A program made the position numbers and the translations under genes. Under the pieces are notes generated by a model, which worked only from the letters and a program-made list of their open reading frames with translations, was not told where the DNA came from and did not search any database. This document shows, piece by piece, positions 46,181-57,490 of a stretch of DNA of 64,000 nt. Positions within the stretch are counted from its first letter, which is position 1. Every line of letters starts with the position of its first letter. This stretch comes from Cymodocea nodosa. Taxonomy: Eukaryota; Streptophyta; Magnoliopsida; Alismatales; Cymodoceaceae. Location of the stretch: assembly GCA_036874045.1 (NCBI GenBank), contig CM072344.1, positions 8,280,501 to 8,344,500 on the forward strand, written 5' to 3'.

Positions 46181-47883
46181 TGTTAGGATCAATAGGCTCA
46201 CCCGAGGGGGGTGTGAATGGTGAAGGTGTGTAAGTTTTTAAATCTTTTAACTTTGAATCGATTGATTCAACAAAAGTGAGATGAGATGAATTAAATGAAA
46301 GCAAAACAGTAAGAGGAAAATAACACAACAAATTTTTAGGTGGTTCACTAACTTGGCTAGTCCACCCTTAAGATACACTTGGGCTTCACTAAGTATTCAA
46401 ATACTTACAACACTTGCTTTCAGGTTGAAGCAAGAACCAACACTTAGAGCTTTCAGGTATAAGCTTAATAACCAACCTTTCTTTGTTAAGCTTTCATGTT
46501 GAAGCTCTCAACCAACAATGAGTTTTCAAGTAGAAACTCACGAACCAACAGCTTTGAGTCTTTCTATTAGAGTTTTGGCACACAGACGTTTTTCTGTAGT
46601 GAATCTTTTGAGTATACTTGATTGTTTGTAGACTTGAGAGTGTAACTGGAATTTGTGTAGCTCATTGTATATTGTTTGATCGTTATCTCTATGTGATCTT
46701 CTCTTAAACTTCTCATATTTATACCAAAAGGTATAACGATCACATTTTTCTTTCAACGGATGTATTCTGCTATACTTGCTAAATAATCAAACCTAAATAT
46801 GGTAAGTTACCATTCTGTTTGATGTTTAGTAAGTAACCTTCCGATTTCCTTTAACTTTTGGATGGTTATATGAATAACTCACCGAAGAGCGTCCATAACT
46901 TACCGATTCTTCACTTACATCCTGTTATCTGTGTCACGTGAGGATTTTAAGTTGCTCACGTGAAATGTCAAGTGATCGGAGACTTGTAGTTTTAACTTAC
47001 CGAAAAACTCTTGACTTTCAGATAGTTAACTATAGTAACTCTCCAATTTTTCTTTTAAGCTTCCGACGGCTATCTCTTTAATTCTACACGTGCATAAAAG
47101 AATAACTTAAGTTTCGGATAGTTAAAAATGTAACTCACCAAAACTTCCTGTTTTTCGGATAGTTAGCTTTCTAACTCTTTGAAAACTTATTTGAGCTTCT
47201 GTCTGGATTTCTGCACATGGGAAATTCAGTGACTTAAGTTTCGGATAGTTAAACTGTAACTCACCGAAACTCTTTTGAAATTTCGGATGGTTATCTAACT
47301 CTCCGATTTTTCCTTTTAAGTTTTTAACTACCGTCTTATCCATTCTACACGTGCGTAATAGGATAACTTAAGTTTCGAAAAGTTATACCTGTAACTCACT
47401 GAAAAAGTCAGATAGTTATCTTCCTAACTCTTTGAAAAATCCTTTAAGCTTCTGTTCTGGAATTCTACACATGGTAAATTGAATGACTTAAGTTTTGGAT
47501 AGTTATACCTGTAACTCACCGAAAAAGTTAGATAGTTATCTTTCTAACTCTCTGAAAAGTCTTTTAAGCTTTCAACTAGTTAACTCCTTAACTTTCTGAT
47601 CAATCAATCTTTCTTAATTGTCTGATCATTTAACTCTCTGAAAAAGTCAAATAGATATCTTTCTAACTGTCCGATAGAATTGCTACTACTGTAAACTTGC
47701 TCTTCGGATACTTTGATCTGTAATTGTCCGATTTTCTATAGCAGCACATTTTGGGATTAACTGCAACCTATTTGCTATGTAGAATTGTTTGTCTTCTGAT
47801 CTTTTGCTGCACTAACTTATCTGTGAAATACAATATGTTTCCTCACATAGGTTTTGCATTATCAAAATAATCAGGTTCTAACA
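46181..47883 (-). repeat. Element E 3' LTR (1703 bp)
   Basis: Plus-strand ends tgttaggatc and gttctaaca give TG...CA on the element strand. It has its own agggggg-tgtgaatgg stretch near the U5 end, parallel to the other LTRs. Its U3 side is full of tttcggatagtta, taactcaccgaaa and acttaagt words repeated about every 60-130 bp (46850-47660). Confidence 0.88.
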
Positions 47884-47898
47884 ATCTCCCCCTTTTTG
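47884..47898 (-). promoter_or_regulatory. Polypurine tract of element E
   Basis: Minus strand CAAAAAGGGGGAGAT directly next to the LTR. Three further purine tracts lie in 47899-48286, near 48026, 48050 and 48156. Confidence 0.88.
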
Positions 47899-48286
47899 AT
47901 AATGACAAAATCTTTTACATTTATTTACATGTATTTCACTCCCTAGATTATTTCTATACATTCAGTCACACAGAAATTAAGTAAAACAAGGATTTACAAA
48001 AAATATATTGTAGAGGTGAGATTCCTCCCCCTGACTTTATGCTGTCTTCTCCCCCTATCTGTGTGCTGAGTTTTTCTTTCCCTTTTAATACTTCTCTTTT
48101 TGTTTGTGCTGGAAATACTGTAAGTTTCATAATCTTCTCTAATTTCCATATTCTTCTCCCCCTTTTTGTCATTATATAAAAAGGTGACAACTATAAAACT
48201 GATATTAATATGTCCTGCACGAGTATAAGTTAGCAAAAAACAAGCTCCCATATGGTGAGCTTTGAGGAAGAATGAAATAAAAGCAT
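47899..48286 (-). other. Element E 3' noncoding region
   Basis: Contains three PPT-like tracts (complements of CCTCCCCCTGAC, TCTCCCCCTATC and TCTCCCCCTTTTTGTC). No ORF2. I see nothing else. Confidence 0.65.
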
Positions 48287-51200
48287 TTAAAGATCTTGTA
48301 ATGAATAGATGCCTAGATTTCTTCTAATATGATTAAAAGTTGATTCATTTAAAGGTTTGGTGAAAATATCTGCAAGTTGATTTTCTATTGGCACAAACTT
48401 GAGTGAGATGTTTCCTTTTTCCACATGATCTCTCAAAAAATGATGTTTGATCTCGATATGCTTGGCTCTAGAATGAAGTACTGTATTCTTAGATAAACTG
48501 ATTGCACTATTGTTATCACAAAATATGATTGTATTCTGAATCTTTAGTCTGTAGTCTGCTAGAGTTTGCTGCATCCAAAGAATTTGAGCATAGCACAATC
48601 CTGCTGCAATATATTCGGCTTCAGTAGTAGATAATGCAATATAATTTTGTTTCCTACTGAACTAGGAGATTAAAGAATTTCCAAGTAGTTGGCATGTGCC
48701 ACTAGTACTTTTTCTGTCAGATCTGCTGCTTGCATAATTTGCATCACCATAGCTTGTTAATATCAGATTACTATCAGCTAAGTAGAATAGTCTGAAATCT
48801 TTGGTGCCTTGTAGATATTTGAAAATTCTTTTGACTGATTTCAAATGAGATTCCTTGGGTGATGCTTGAAATCAAGCACACAAGCATACACTGAACATAA
48901 TATCTAGCCTGCTTGCTGAAAGGTACAATAGGGATCCAATCATGCCTCTATATTGCTTTGGATCCACTACAACACTTGAATCATACATTTCAAGTTTAGT
49001 GCTTGAGCTCATTGGAGTATTTGCAGGTTTGATATTTTCATAACCAAATTTCTTCAACATCTCTTTGTAGTATTTCTCTTGGTTGACAAAGATGCCATTT
49101 TGAACTTGATGAATTTGTAATCCTAAGAAAAACTTCAATTCTCCCATCATGCTCATTTCAAATTTATTTTTCATCAAATTTTGAAATCCATGACAGAGTT
49201 CTTCTGAAGTGGCTCCAAAAACTATATTATCAACATATATTTGAACAATCAAAATGTGTAAATCAAAAGTTTTGATAAACAAAGTGCTGCCCACTTTGCC
49301 TATAGAGAAATTGTTTTTAATTAAGAACTTTTTCAATTTCTCATACCAAGCCCTAGGTGCCTGTTTCAGACCATATAGAGTCTTTCTTAGTTTGTAGACA
49401 TGATCTGGCTTGACTTCATCTTCAAATCTAGGAGGTTGTTTAACAAATACTTCTTCCTGAATTTCTCCATTTAAAAAGGCATTTTTCACATCCATTTGAA
49501 ATAATCTTATCTTCATACTACTTGCAAAGCAAGCAACATTCTGATAGCTTCTATTCTAGCTACAAGTGTAAAAGTTTCTTCATAGTCAATACCTTCCTGC
49601 TAATTATAGCCTTGTGCAACTAGTCGAGCTTTATTTCTGAGAATGTTACCTTCTTCATCTAATTTGCTTTTGAAAATCCATTTAGTTCCAATGATGGATT
49701 TTCCTACAGGTTTTTCTACTAGTTCCCAAACATTGTTTTTCTGGAGCTGATTTAATTCTTCCTACATAGCCATTGTCTAGTAGATATCCTTACAGGCTTC
49801 ATCTACTAATTTTGGCTCTATTTCTGACACAAATACACAAAAATTGCAAATATCTTGTGCTTTGCTTCGAGTTTGTACCCCTTTAGATATATTTCCAATT
49901 ATTTGTTCCACGGGATGATCAGATCTGAACTTCCAACTGTTATGCTTCGAAAGCCTATGGTTATGATTTTGATCTGAAGCTTGGGATTTGAGTGTCTGCT
50001 TGCGGTTATCATCTTTAAAGTGTTCATTATCACTATCACTGTTAATTTTCAAATTTTTGAAATTATGTATCAGATCTTCATCAAATTGAACATTTATACT
50101 TTCTTCTACTCTTCTGTCTTTGGCAAAATATACTTTGTAAGCTTTGCTTGTAGATGAGTATCCAACAAGTATGGCAGGTTCAGACTTTGCATCAAACTTG
50201 TCTTTAGCATTTCCAGTGTTTAAGACAAAGCATTTGCATCCAAATGTCTTAAAGTAACCAACATTTGGAGTCTTATCAAACCAAATTTCAAATGGTGTCT
50301 TCTTCAACATAGATCTAATGAGAGTTCTATTGGAAATGTGACAAGTTGTTGCTACAGCTTCTGCCTAGAGAAATTTTGGTAGATCAGTGGCATTCAACAT
50401 AGTTCTAGCCATTTCTTGCAATGTCCTATTTTTCCTTTCCACAACTCCATTTTGAGTTGGAGTTCTAGGACAGGAAAATTCATACAAAATTTTGAATGAA
50501 TTGCAAAGATTTTCAAATTCATAGTTTTCAAATTCTCCTCCATGATCCTTCTGATTTTCTTCATTGTTAGTTCCTTTTGATTCTGAACTCTTATGCAAAA
50601 GTTTCTAAACTCATTGCAAGTTTCATTCTTATGTGTCAAAAATATTACCCAAGTTAATCTAGAGAAATCATCAACAATAACAAAGGTATATTTTCAACCC
50701 CCAAGACTTGATACTTGAGAAGGGCCAAACAAATCTAGATGTAGCAGTTCCAATGGCCTTTTGGTGGTAACTTCATTTTTGCTGTGAAGAGCAGTTCTCT
50801 TCTGCTTCCCTAGCATACAGTCACTGCACACCCTATCTTTCTTAAATGAAAGTTTAGGCAGACCCCTAACAAGATCACCCTTTGATAACTTTCTAAGAGT
50901 CTTCATACTAATGTGTCCAAGTCTTTTGTGCCACACCCAATCATCTTCACTAGAAGCTACCAAATAGGAATTGCTTGCAGAATTTTCACATGGAAAATTT
51001 AATGTATAAATTGTGCAATTTCTAATACCAGTAAATTTTATTTCATTTGTAGTTGGATCAATGATGTGACAATTTTCAACAGTAAAAGAAATAGTATAAC
51101 CTTTATCACATAATTGCCCTACACTTAATAAATTTTGTTTTAATCCATTTACATGCAATACATTTTCAATTATACCATTTTCAGATGTAATATTTCCTAT

Positions 51201-51364
51201 TGCAGTTATTTTACTCTTTTCATTATTACCAAACTTAACAGATCCTGAACTTAAGCTTCTAACAGAATCAAGAAAACTTTTCTCACTTGTCATGTGCTTT
51301 GAGCATCCACTGTCCATAAACCATCTTGCTATACGTACTTGGAGCTCCTTGTCATCCTGCAAAT
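48287..51364 (-). pseudogene. Element E pol
   Basis: Protease RWFMDSGCSKHMTSEKSF (about 51320), zinc finger HKRLGHISMKTLRKLSKG...CSDCMLGKQK, integrase core LELLHLDLFGPSQVSSLGG, DHGGEFENYEFEN and NGVVERKNRTLQEMARTML, then VGYFKTFGCKCFVLNTGNAK. RT: RLFQMDVKNAFLNGEIQEEV, LRKTLYGLKQAPRAWYEKL, and IVQIYVDNIVFGAT at 49226-49237, where the second catalytic Asp (YVDD) is Asn. RNase H: GDANYASSRSDRKSTSGT, HSRAKHIEIKHHFLRDHV, IFTKPLN. Breaks near 49530 (one base), 49777, 50365, 50598-50639, 48872 and 48599. Stop at 48287. Confidence 0.87.
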
Positions 51365-52815
51365 TATACTAAAATTAAGGCTTTTGGTACCCAAATCTTC
51401 TTGGGTCCAATGGAGTTAGTCCTTAAAACATTAAATATATTGCCTCTTGGCAGCCACATATGACCTAATCTTCTTTTGATGGCAAACATAGTGGTGTCAT
51501 CTCTATATGATCGAATCATTCCATCACAATAAAGTACTTCCTATGGTGTAGCATACCCTAGGCCATATTTACTTCCATTAGGTTGTTGAGATCCTATAAT
51601 TTTATTTAGTCCTTTTTCACCTTGAGTAAATTTACATATGGTATTTTTCAGATCAGATATTGAGGTTACTAAGTTTTTATTTTCTTCTTTCAATTTACAA
51701 TTATCACAATTATATTTATCCAAGTTAGATTTCAAATTGCTATTTTCAACTACAGAAGTTTCTAATTCAACTAAAGAATCTTCTAAGTAGTGATTTAACC
51801 TTTTAATTTCTTTCTTAAATTCCCTACATTTAATATATAAATTATCTATAGTAGATAGAAGGCTATTAATATCTATTTCATCATGCTCATCTTCTGAACT
51901 GGAGGAAGAAGTGGAACATACCTCTTGAGCTACAAAACACACATTTGTTGCAGCTTCATCTTCAAAATCAGATGAACTACTTGATGAGCTACTGTCATCC
52001 CACGTAGCTTTGAGTGCCATCTTCTTTTTTTCCTTCCATCTCTTCTTCTTATCTGCCTGATCCTCTTCTGTCTAAAATGGATAGAAAGTCTGTATGTGCC
52101 CTTGCCTTTTGCATTTAAAGCAAGTAGGAATAGTTCTTTTAGAGGAGTTGGTCTTATTCTTTTTCTTCATGAACTTCCTGAAGTTCCTTGCCAGCAACAT
52201 GATCTCATCATCATTTGAGCTTGGAGCTTCTTCTGTTGAAGGAAATGTTATTTCCTTTTTCTTCTCAGCTTTCTTTTCAACAGCTCCTTCCTACTCCTTC
52301 CAGTCCTTCATTTGTACTTCGTTGGCCAGAAGATTGCCCAATAGTTCTTCAACTGTGTAATTGTTGAGATCCTTGGAATCTTGGATAGATGTGGACTTCT
52401 GTTTCCACTCAACAGTTAAGCTCCTCAGGATCTTCTATGACTGTTCACGAGAAGAAAATTCCTTTCCTAGGCCTTTAAGACTGTTAATAATTTCAGTAAA
52501 TCTTGAAAACATTTAAGTTATGTTTTCATTATCATTCATTTTAAACAGTTCTAATTTTCTCAACAGAATACTGATTTTTATATCATTTACTTGGCTTGTA
52601 CCTTCGTGAGTAACTTGAAGGATTTTCCAATCCTCATGAGCAGACTTACATGTAGATACTTTATTATATTGTTCAACAGTTAGTGCATAATAAATGGCAT
52701 TCAACCCTTTAGCATCCAGCTAGATGACTCTCTCATCCTCCTCAAACTAGTTCATAACATCATTAGTTGGAAGTGTAGTTCCAAGAATAACAATCTTCCA
52801 GAGTTTTATATTAGA
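51365..52815 (-). pseudogene. Element E gag
   Basis: Pieces on the minus strand: 52704-52513 (AIYYALTVEQYNKVSTCKSA, HEGTSQVNDIKISILLRKLE), a Lys/Glu-rich region, zinc knuckle CFKCKRQGHIQTFY near 52095-52135 (last Cys replaced by Tyr), then 52020-51541 (TWDDSSSSSSSSDFEDE, acidic Ser-rich, long coiled coil) and a C-terminal extension with frame breaks. The N-terminus is lost near 52815. Confidence 0.8.
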
Positions 52816-53837
52816 ACTCCTAAGGAAACACTTGTTTAGAATGAAAAAGTGCATAATATTAACGGTTAAATGATGGTTAATTACATAATATTTAGCTTAT
52901 CATATGAGAATTAAGCCATTTTGTTATAATTGCATTGTTATATGCGTTAATGAAAGAATCTGCTTAATTTCAGGGAATTAATGTTAATTTAGTACATTTC
53001 TAAACTGTTGGTAAATTGCATGTTGTGAAATTCTTAAGTATCCGAATTTTCTATTATTTCGGACAGTTATGTTTAACGTACCGAGCAATTATGCTTAATG
53101 TACCGAAGAGTTATGTTTAAATTACCGAACAGTTATGTTTTAAAAGAATATTTTATTATTTCTTGAAGTACACATGTCGAAACCATAATGCATGACTTAA
53201 GTAGATTTTCGGTGAGTTATCTCTAACTATCCGAAATGCATCTGGGCATCGAATAGTTAGACTTGTAACTCTCCAAAATCTCCTTTTATTATAAAACTGC
53301 TGATGACACGTGTCATGTTCTGAAAGAATGACTTAAGTGGACTTTCGGTGAGTTATCTATAACTATCCGAAATTGCAGCTAGGCATCGGATAGTTATATG
53401 TGTAACTCTCTGAAATTTCCTTTTATTATAAAACTGCTAATGACACGTGTCATGTTCTGGAACAATGACTTAAGTAGATTTTTGGTGAGTTATCTCCAAC
53501 TATCTGAAATGCATCTAGGCATCGGATAGTTAGACTTGTAACTTTCTGAAATATTTCTTTATTATAAAATTGTTGATGACACGTGTCATGTTCTAGAAGA
53601 TTGACTTAAGTTATATATCGGTGAGTTACCTGTAACTATCCGAAATGCATCTAAGCATCGAATAGTTAAGTCTGTAACTATCCGAAATGCATCTAGGCAT
53701 CAGATAGTTAAGTTTGTAAGTATCCGAAATGAACCTGAGCATTGGATAGTTAAATTTATGCACGTGTTTTATAGTTAAATCAACGAAGCAAGTCCGTTGA
53801 GTTATCTGTAACTCTACGGACCATTTATTTTCTAATA
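52816..53837 (+). other. Fragment of C-type spacer with regulatory-word array
   Basis: Matches the plus-strand spacer of element C (about 35040-35380): aaagaatctgc, taatttc, cttaagtatccgaattttct. It then expands into a tandem array. No coding region. It ends near a tgccactatag stretch where a different, GC-richer sequence starts. Confidence 0.55.
53210..53760 (+). repeat. About 136-bp tandem repeat
   Basis: Units start cggtgagttatc at 53210, 53346, 53483 and 53619 (periods 136, 137, 136). Each full unit has aactatccgaaatgcatct, aggcatcggatagtta, ttattataaaactgctgatg, gacacgtgtcatgttct and gacttaagt. The last unit is partial and has a shorter internal repeat of the gcatcgaatagttaag part. Units are diverged mostly by transitions. 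Confidence 0.85.
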
Positions 53838-55243
53838 TGCCACTATAGTGGTTGCTGGAACAAGACAATTGGAAGAAAAAAACCACGATCGCATGTATCA
53901 CGTAGGAATTCACTCATCGAAGGAAGAAGAAATCATCCTCGTTGATATGAATGAAGGAAATCCAACCGACCATTCAAGCAGAAGCAATTACCACTGAAGA
54001 AATATAAAAGAAAAGAAGAAAAAAAGCACCGATGTGGTGGTCGATGGGTGTGGCCAGTGTGTGCAGAGGAAGATCACCGAGCTTTCTGCAAGCAGCGTCG
54101 ACAATTCTCTGAAGTACCACACCAACCATCATCACCACCACCATAATCACCAACCATCGAAGGTCTGTGAGGACACTTTCCTGATGTCGAGTCGATTCCA
54201 AGCCAAACACAGTGCTTGACAACCACTGTGAGGAGTGATAGCGTCGCGGGAAGGGAAGCCATTTTCACCAAGCACCGACTCATATCTCAAGAGATCGTAA
54301 AGCCTCTAGCCTTGGCTTCGGGTTAATGCCTGTATACTGAAGAGGAGATCATCTTGCAATTCTGGACTGGTGATTCTATAGGGAAAGGAGACAGAATTGT
54401 AAGTGGTTTAATTTTTAGTGGTGTAATCACGTCGCATGTAGTGACAGAAGTATTTACTATCGACTGAGATTACTTTACATTTCACCTTTCGCCCATTTTC
54501 ATGCTTATATCAAAACAAAAATACCAAAAACAACTTATCTGTGTTTGTATTTTGTATTTGAGTATTGTATTATTTGTTTTGTATCGTGATTAATGTTATC
54601 TTTGTTAGTGTTATGATTGTTTTATGTTTGTTGTAGTTTTACAGTTTAATAAAATTGGTTCGTTCAATAAACTTAAAGATTTTAATGGTTACTGTTTGAA
54701 TTATCTGAATGTTAGTATTGCCTAATGATAAATCCAGTGTTTACTAACATTAAAGAGCTTAATTGATGTTATTTACAATCTGTGGAACCGCCCAATGGTT
54801 GGCCGAATTCCTTTGTAAATAGCAATATTAAATAGGAAAGATAGGCTCATGGAGTTAACTTAAGTCCACGAGGTTAGTTCGTTGAGTTAACTGTAACTCA
54901 ACGGAGAGCTTATTGAATATATAAATTTGATTGTTAAAAATGGAACAGTTCGCAATTCTTAAGCAATTCCTTGTGGGATCGACTTGTACTTGCACACTAA
55001 TACAATAGACACTGTGCACTTGCAGTTAAAATACAAATTGGAATTAATATCTAATTTGTATGAAAGGTTGTTTGTTTACTTCTAAAAAGGAATTCAATGA
55101 TATAGGTATAAAGATAAATTAACTAAGTAAAAACAGAAATAACAAATCCAAGTTTTTCAAGCGCATTGCTGGGTAACCAATCAAGTTTTCTGGTGCCATG
55201 CTGGAGATCCAAACAACACTCCATTCTATTCTTCCAATAGTTA
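53838..55243 (+). mobile_element. Gy2: probable gypsy LTR and leader (Athila-like)
   Basis: 54828-55200 matches 1-372 of Gy1. The upstream part 53838-54780 is probably the rest of the same LTR: GC-richer at 53850-54420, then AT-rich. A 12-bp palindrome CCACTATAGTGG lies at 53840-53851 at the possible left end. Small frames in it (for example 54034-54219, His-rich) have no recognisable product. A 10-bp inverted repeat CGTTGAGTTA / TAACTCAACG lies at 54880-54903. The element is cut by G at 55243. Confidence 0.55.
55191..55207 (+). promoter_or_regulatory. Degenerate primer binding site of Gy2
   Basis: TGGTGCCATGCTGGAGA resembles the Athila-type site TGGCGCCGTTGCCGGGGA with transitions and one missing base. 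A second, weaker look-alike (gcgcattgctggg) lies near 55160. Confidence 0.55.
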
Positions 55244-56993
55244 TGTAGGATCGTATGGCTACATAAGAGGGGGGTGAATTGTGTATTCTTAATATTTTTT
55301 GAAATATAATTGAAACTTTAAATCTCAAAAACAAGTTGAGACAGTGTTTTCATAAAATCATTTTTATTCAAGGTTTCAATTACAATATACAATTCAATTC
55401 TCCTTAGAAATTGTAGATGCAATTATATCTCGATACTATGTATCATCTAAACAATTTTATAACTACAAACAGAGAAAACTAATTTGCGGAATTTAAAACA
55501 TTTCTCCCTGTTTGAGATCATTCTTCTTCTTTTTTTTTCTTCGGCAATTCTTCAGTGACGAATATCTTATCTTTCTCTACTTCATCGAATTTGCTTTCTT
55601 ATGATACTTCAAATCTTTAGTGACGAAAATCTTACCTTTTTATGTTTCACTGAATTTTCTTCCACTTGAGAGATTTTGCTTGAGAAGGTGTTTTTGATCT
55701 CTGAAAAAGATTTTTCTTTTGGTGTGCAGGGATGGTTTGATCCTTGAAAAGATTTTTCTTTTTGTGTGCAAGAATGGTTTGATCAACGAGAACTCTATGC
55801 CTTTTATACTATATCTTCATTTCATGCATATCCTCCACGTTTAATCACTACCAGTTTTCCACTTCTCCACATCTTTTCTTTTTCCTTCATAGAAACACAC
55901 ACGTTCCAACCCACGTTTATATTTCGAATTTCCTTTAATCATCAGTCTTGGATCTCTGAAAAATTTCCTACAAAATAAACTTTCTCGTCCAAAAGTTTTT
56001 CTTCAGTGTAATAAGAAGTCGTTACTTTAATGTTAACTAAACGAGTAACACAAGTATATATATATAACTTAACGTTTCTATCTTAACGAGTTCACCATGT
56101 ACCATTTCACGTGACAAGTACTGTAGCTAACTCAACGAACTAAGTCCGTAGTGTTATGCTATCTCAACGAACCAGCTTAACCTTTCTTTCGGAAGGTTAA
56201 ACGATAACTCATCGAAAACAGTTTAAGTTTCGGATAGTTACGGATGTAAGTCACCAAAAAACTCTTTATATGATAAAACTAGTGAGACACGTGTCAAGAC
56301 CTAAAAACATGACTTAAGTTACCTTCCGGATAGTTACGACTGTAAGTCTTCGAAAAACTTTAACTCACCGATTTAGTAATAAACAAATGTTTTTATAATA
56401 AGAATTTTACCACGTGCAAAAATAACAACTTAAGTTTATAATGCTAACCTAACGCGTTGCCTTAGTATTCAATATAGTAACTCAACGCGTTTAGTTATGT
56501 TAACTTAATGAGTTAAACATGTGCACCTCACGTGATACAATACAACATTCGTAACTTATAATTTCACCACATGTATAATACTAACTAAACGAGTTCGTCT
56601 CTTCTTTTACTCACCAACTTAATGAGTTATCACGTGACCTATTTTAACCTTTAAGCCTCTAACTTAATGAGTTCTCATGTGACCTCTATATAAACAAAAC
56701 TCTAACTTAACGAGTTGTCTAAACGTGCACTGCTCATGATACAAAAGATATAACTTTAAAACATATCATGCTTTTTAATAAAACCACACATTAACTTAAC
56801 GTTTAGCTAAATGAGAAATTTATGCAATGAAACGACAAGTTATTAACTTTAGATCCAATACAGACAAATATTTATATCAGTAAGCTTTTTCTGTAATAAT
56901 TGATGATTTTAATTTCTTTTCACAAGCAATAGTAATTGAGCAAATATGATTATTTTCATTCAGCACACATCATCCAAACAAAAATACTCAACA
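55244..56993 (-). repeat. Element G 3' LTR (1750 bp) with an insert
   Basis: Same termini as B (tgtaggatcg...actcaaca), TATA-like run at 56055-56066. About 200 bp at 56175-56373 replace a short stretch of the usual LTR and carry words of the E/C type (tttcggatagttacgg, gacacgtgtcaag, acttaagt), plus an inverted repeat ttaacctt / aaggttaa at 56177-56200. Confidence 0.9.
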
Positions 56994-57008
56994 ATCTCCC
57001 CCTTTTTG
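56994..57008 (-). promoter_or_regulatory. Polypurine tract of element G
   Basis: Minus strand CAAAAAGGGGGAGAT next to the LTR. A second tract (complement of CTCCCCTTTTT) lies near 57301-57311. Confidence 0.88.
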
Positions 57009-57490
57009 ATGATGACAAAACCATATGAAATCAATTATTAAATACGTTTAACTCAACAAACCACCTTCGTTGGGTTAACCTTTAATTCAACAAACTTGTT
57101 TGTTGACTTAAGTTCACTTAAGCTTATTTCTATTGTTTGTGTAAATTTTACCTCTCAGAACTAAAACTCTCAGATGTCAATAATTATATAAGTATCAGTT
57201 TTCTAATTATCATCTGTCAGATTATAATAACCATTCAATAGCATCTCCTTTTATAATATATATATGCAATTAAGATCATAATCATCTTTTTATAATATTT
57301 CTCCCCTTTTTGTCATTAATCAAAAAGATAATTACAGAGAATATATATACATATATAAGAGAATTACAACAACAATTTTTGTAAACAAGAATAATAATTG
57401 AACACATTTACAGAAAAATGTATTGTTCAATGAATCAAACAAGTAATACAAACATTACATTTTGTATTCAGAAACAAACAAAAATAGTTA
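57009..57490 (-). other. Element G 3' untranslated region
   Basis: AT-rich noncoding; holds the second purine tract. I see nothing else. Confidence 0.6.

Larger units (their letters stand above)
46181..52815 (-). mobile_element. Element E: second Sirevirus lineage, no ORF2, 5' end lost
   Basis: 3' LTR 46181-47883, PPT, short 3' region, pol 48287-51364, gag 51365-52815. Only 403 bp separate the LTR from the RNase H stop, so there is no extra ORF. Protein sequences differ clearly from the main family. gag breaks off near 52815, and the 5' LTR and primer site are missing. It inserted into gag of element D. Confidence 0.85.

Noticed and set aside
46181-47883. Element E as a partner LTR of element C
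   Set aside because: Both start tgttagga on one strand and share cggatagtta words, but their bodies, lengths and orientations differ.
53210-53760. Regular repeats suggesting a CRISPR array
   Set aside because: Units of about 136 bp lie head to tail without unique spacers, in plant retrotransposon DNA; there are no cas genes.
54034-54219. His-rich 61-codon frame as a metal-binding peptide gene
   Set aside because: The His run comes from a simple caccac/catcat stretch inside a probable gypsy LTR; no flanking support.
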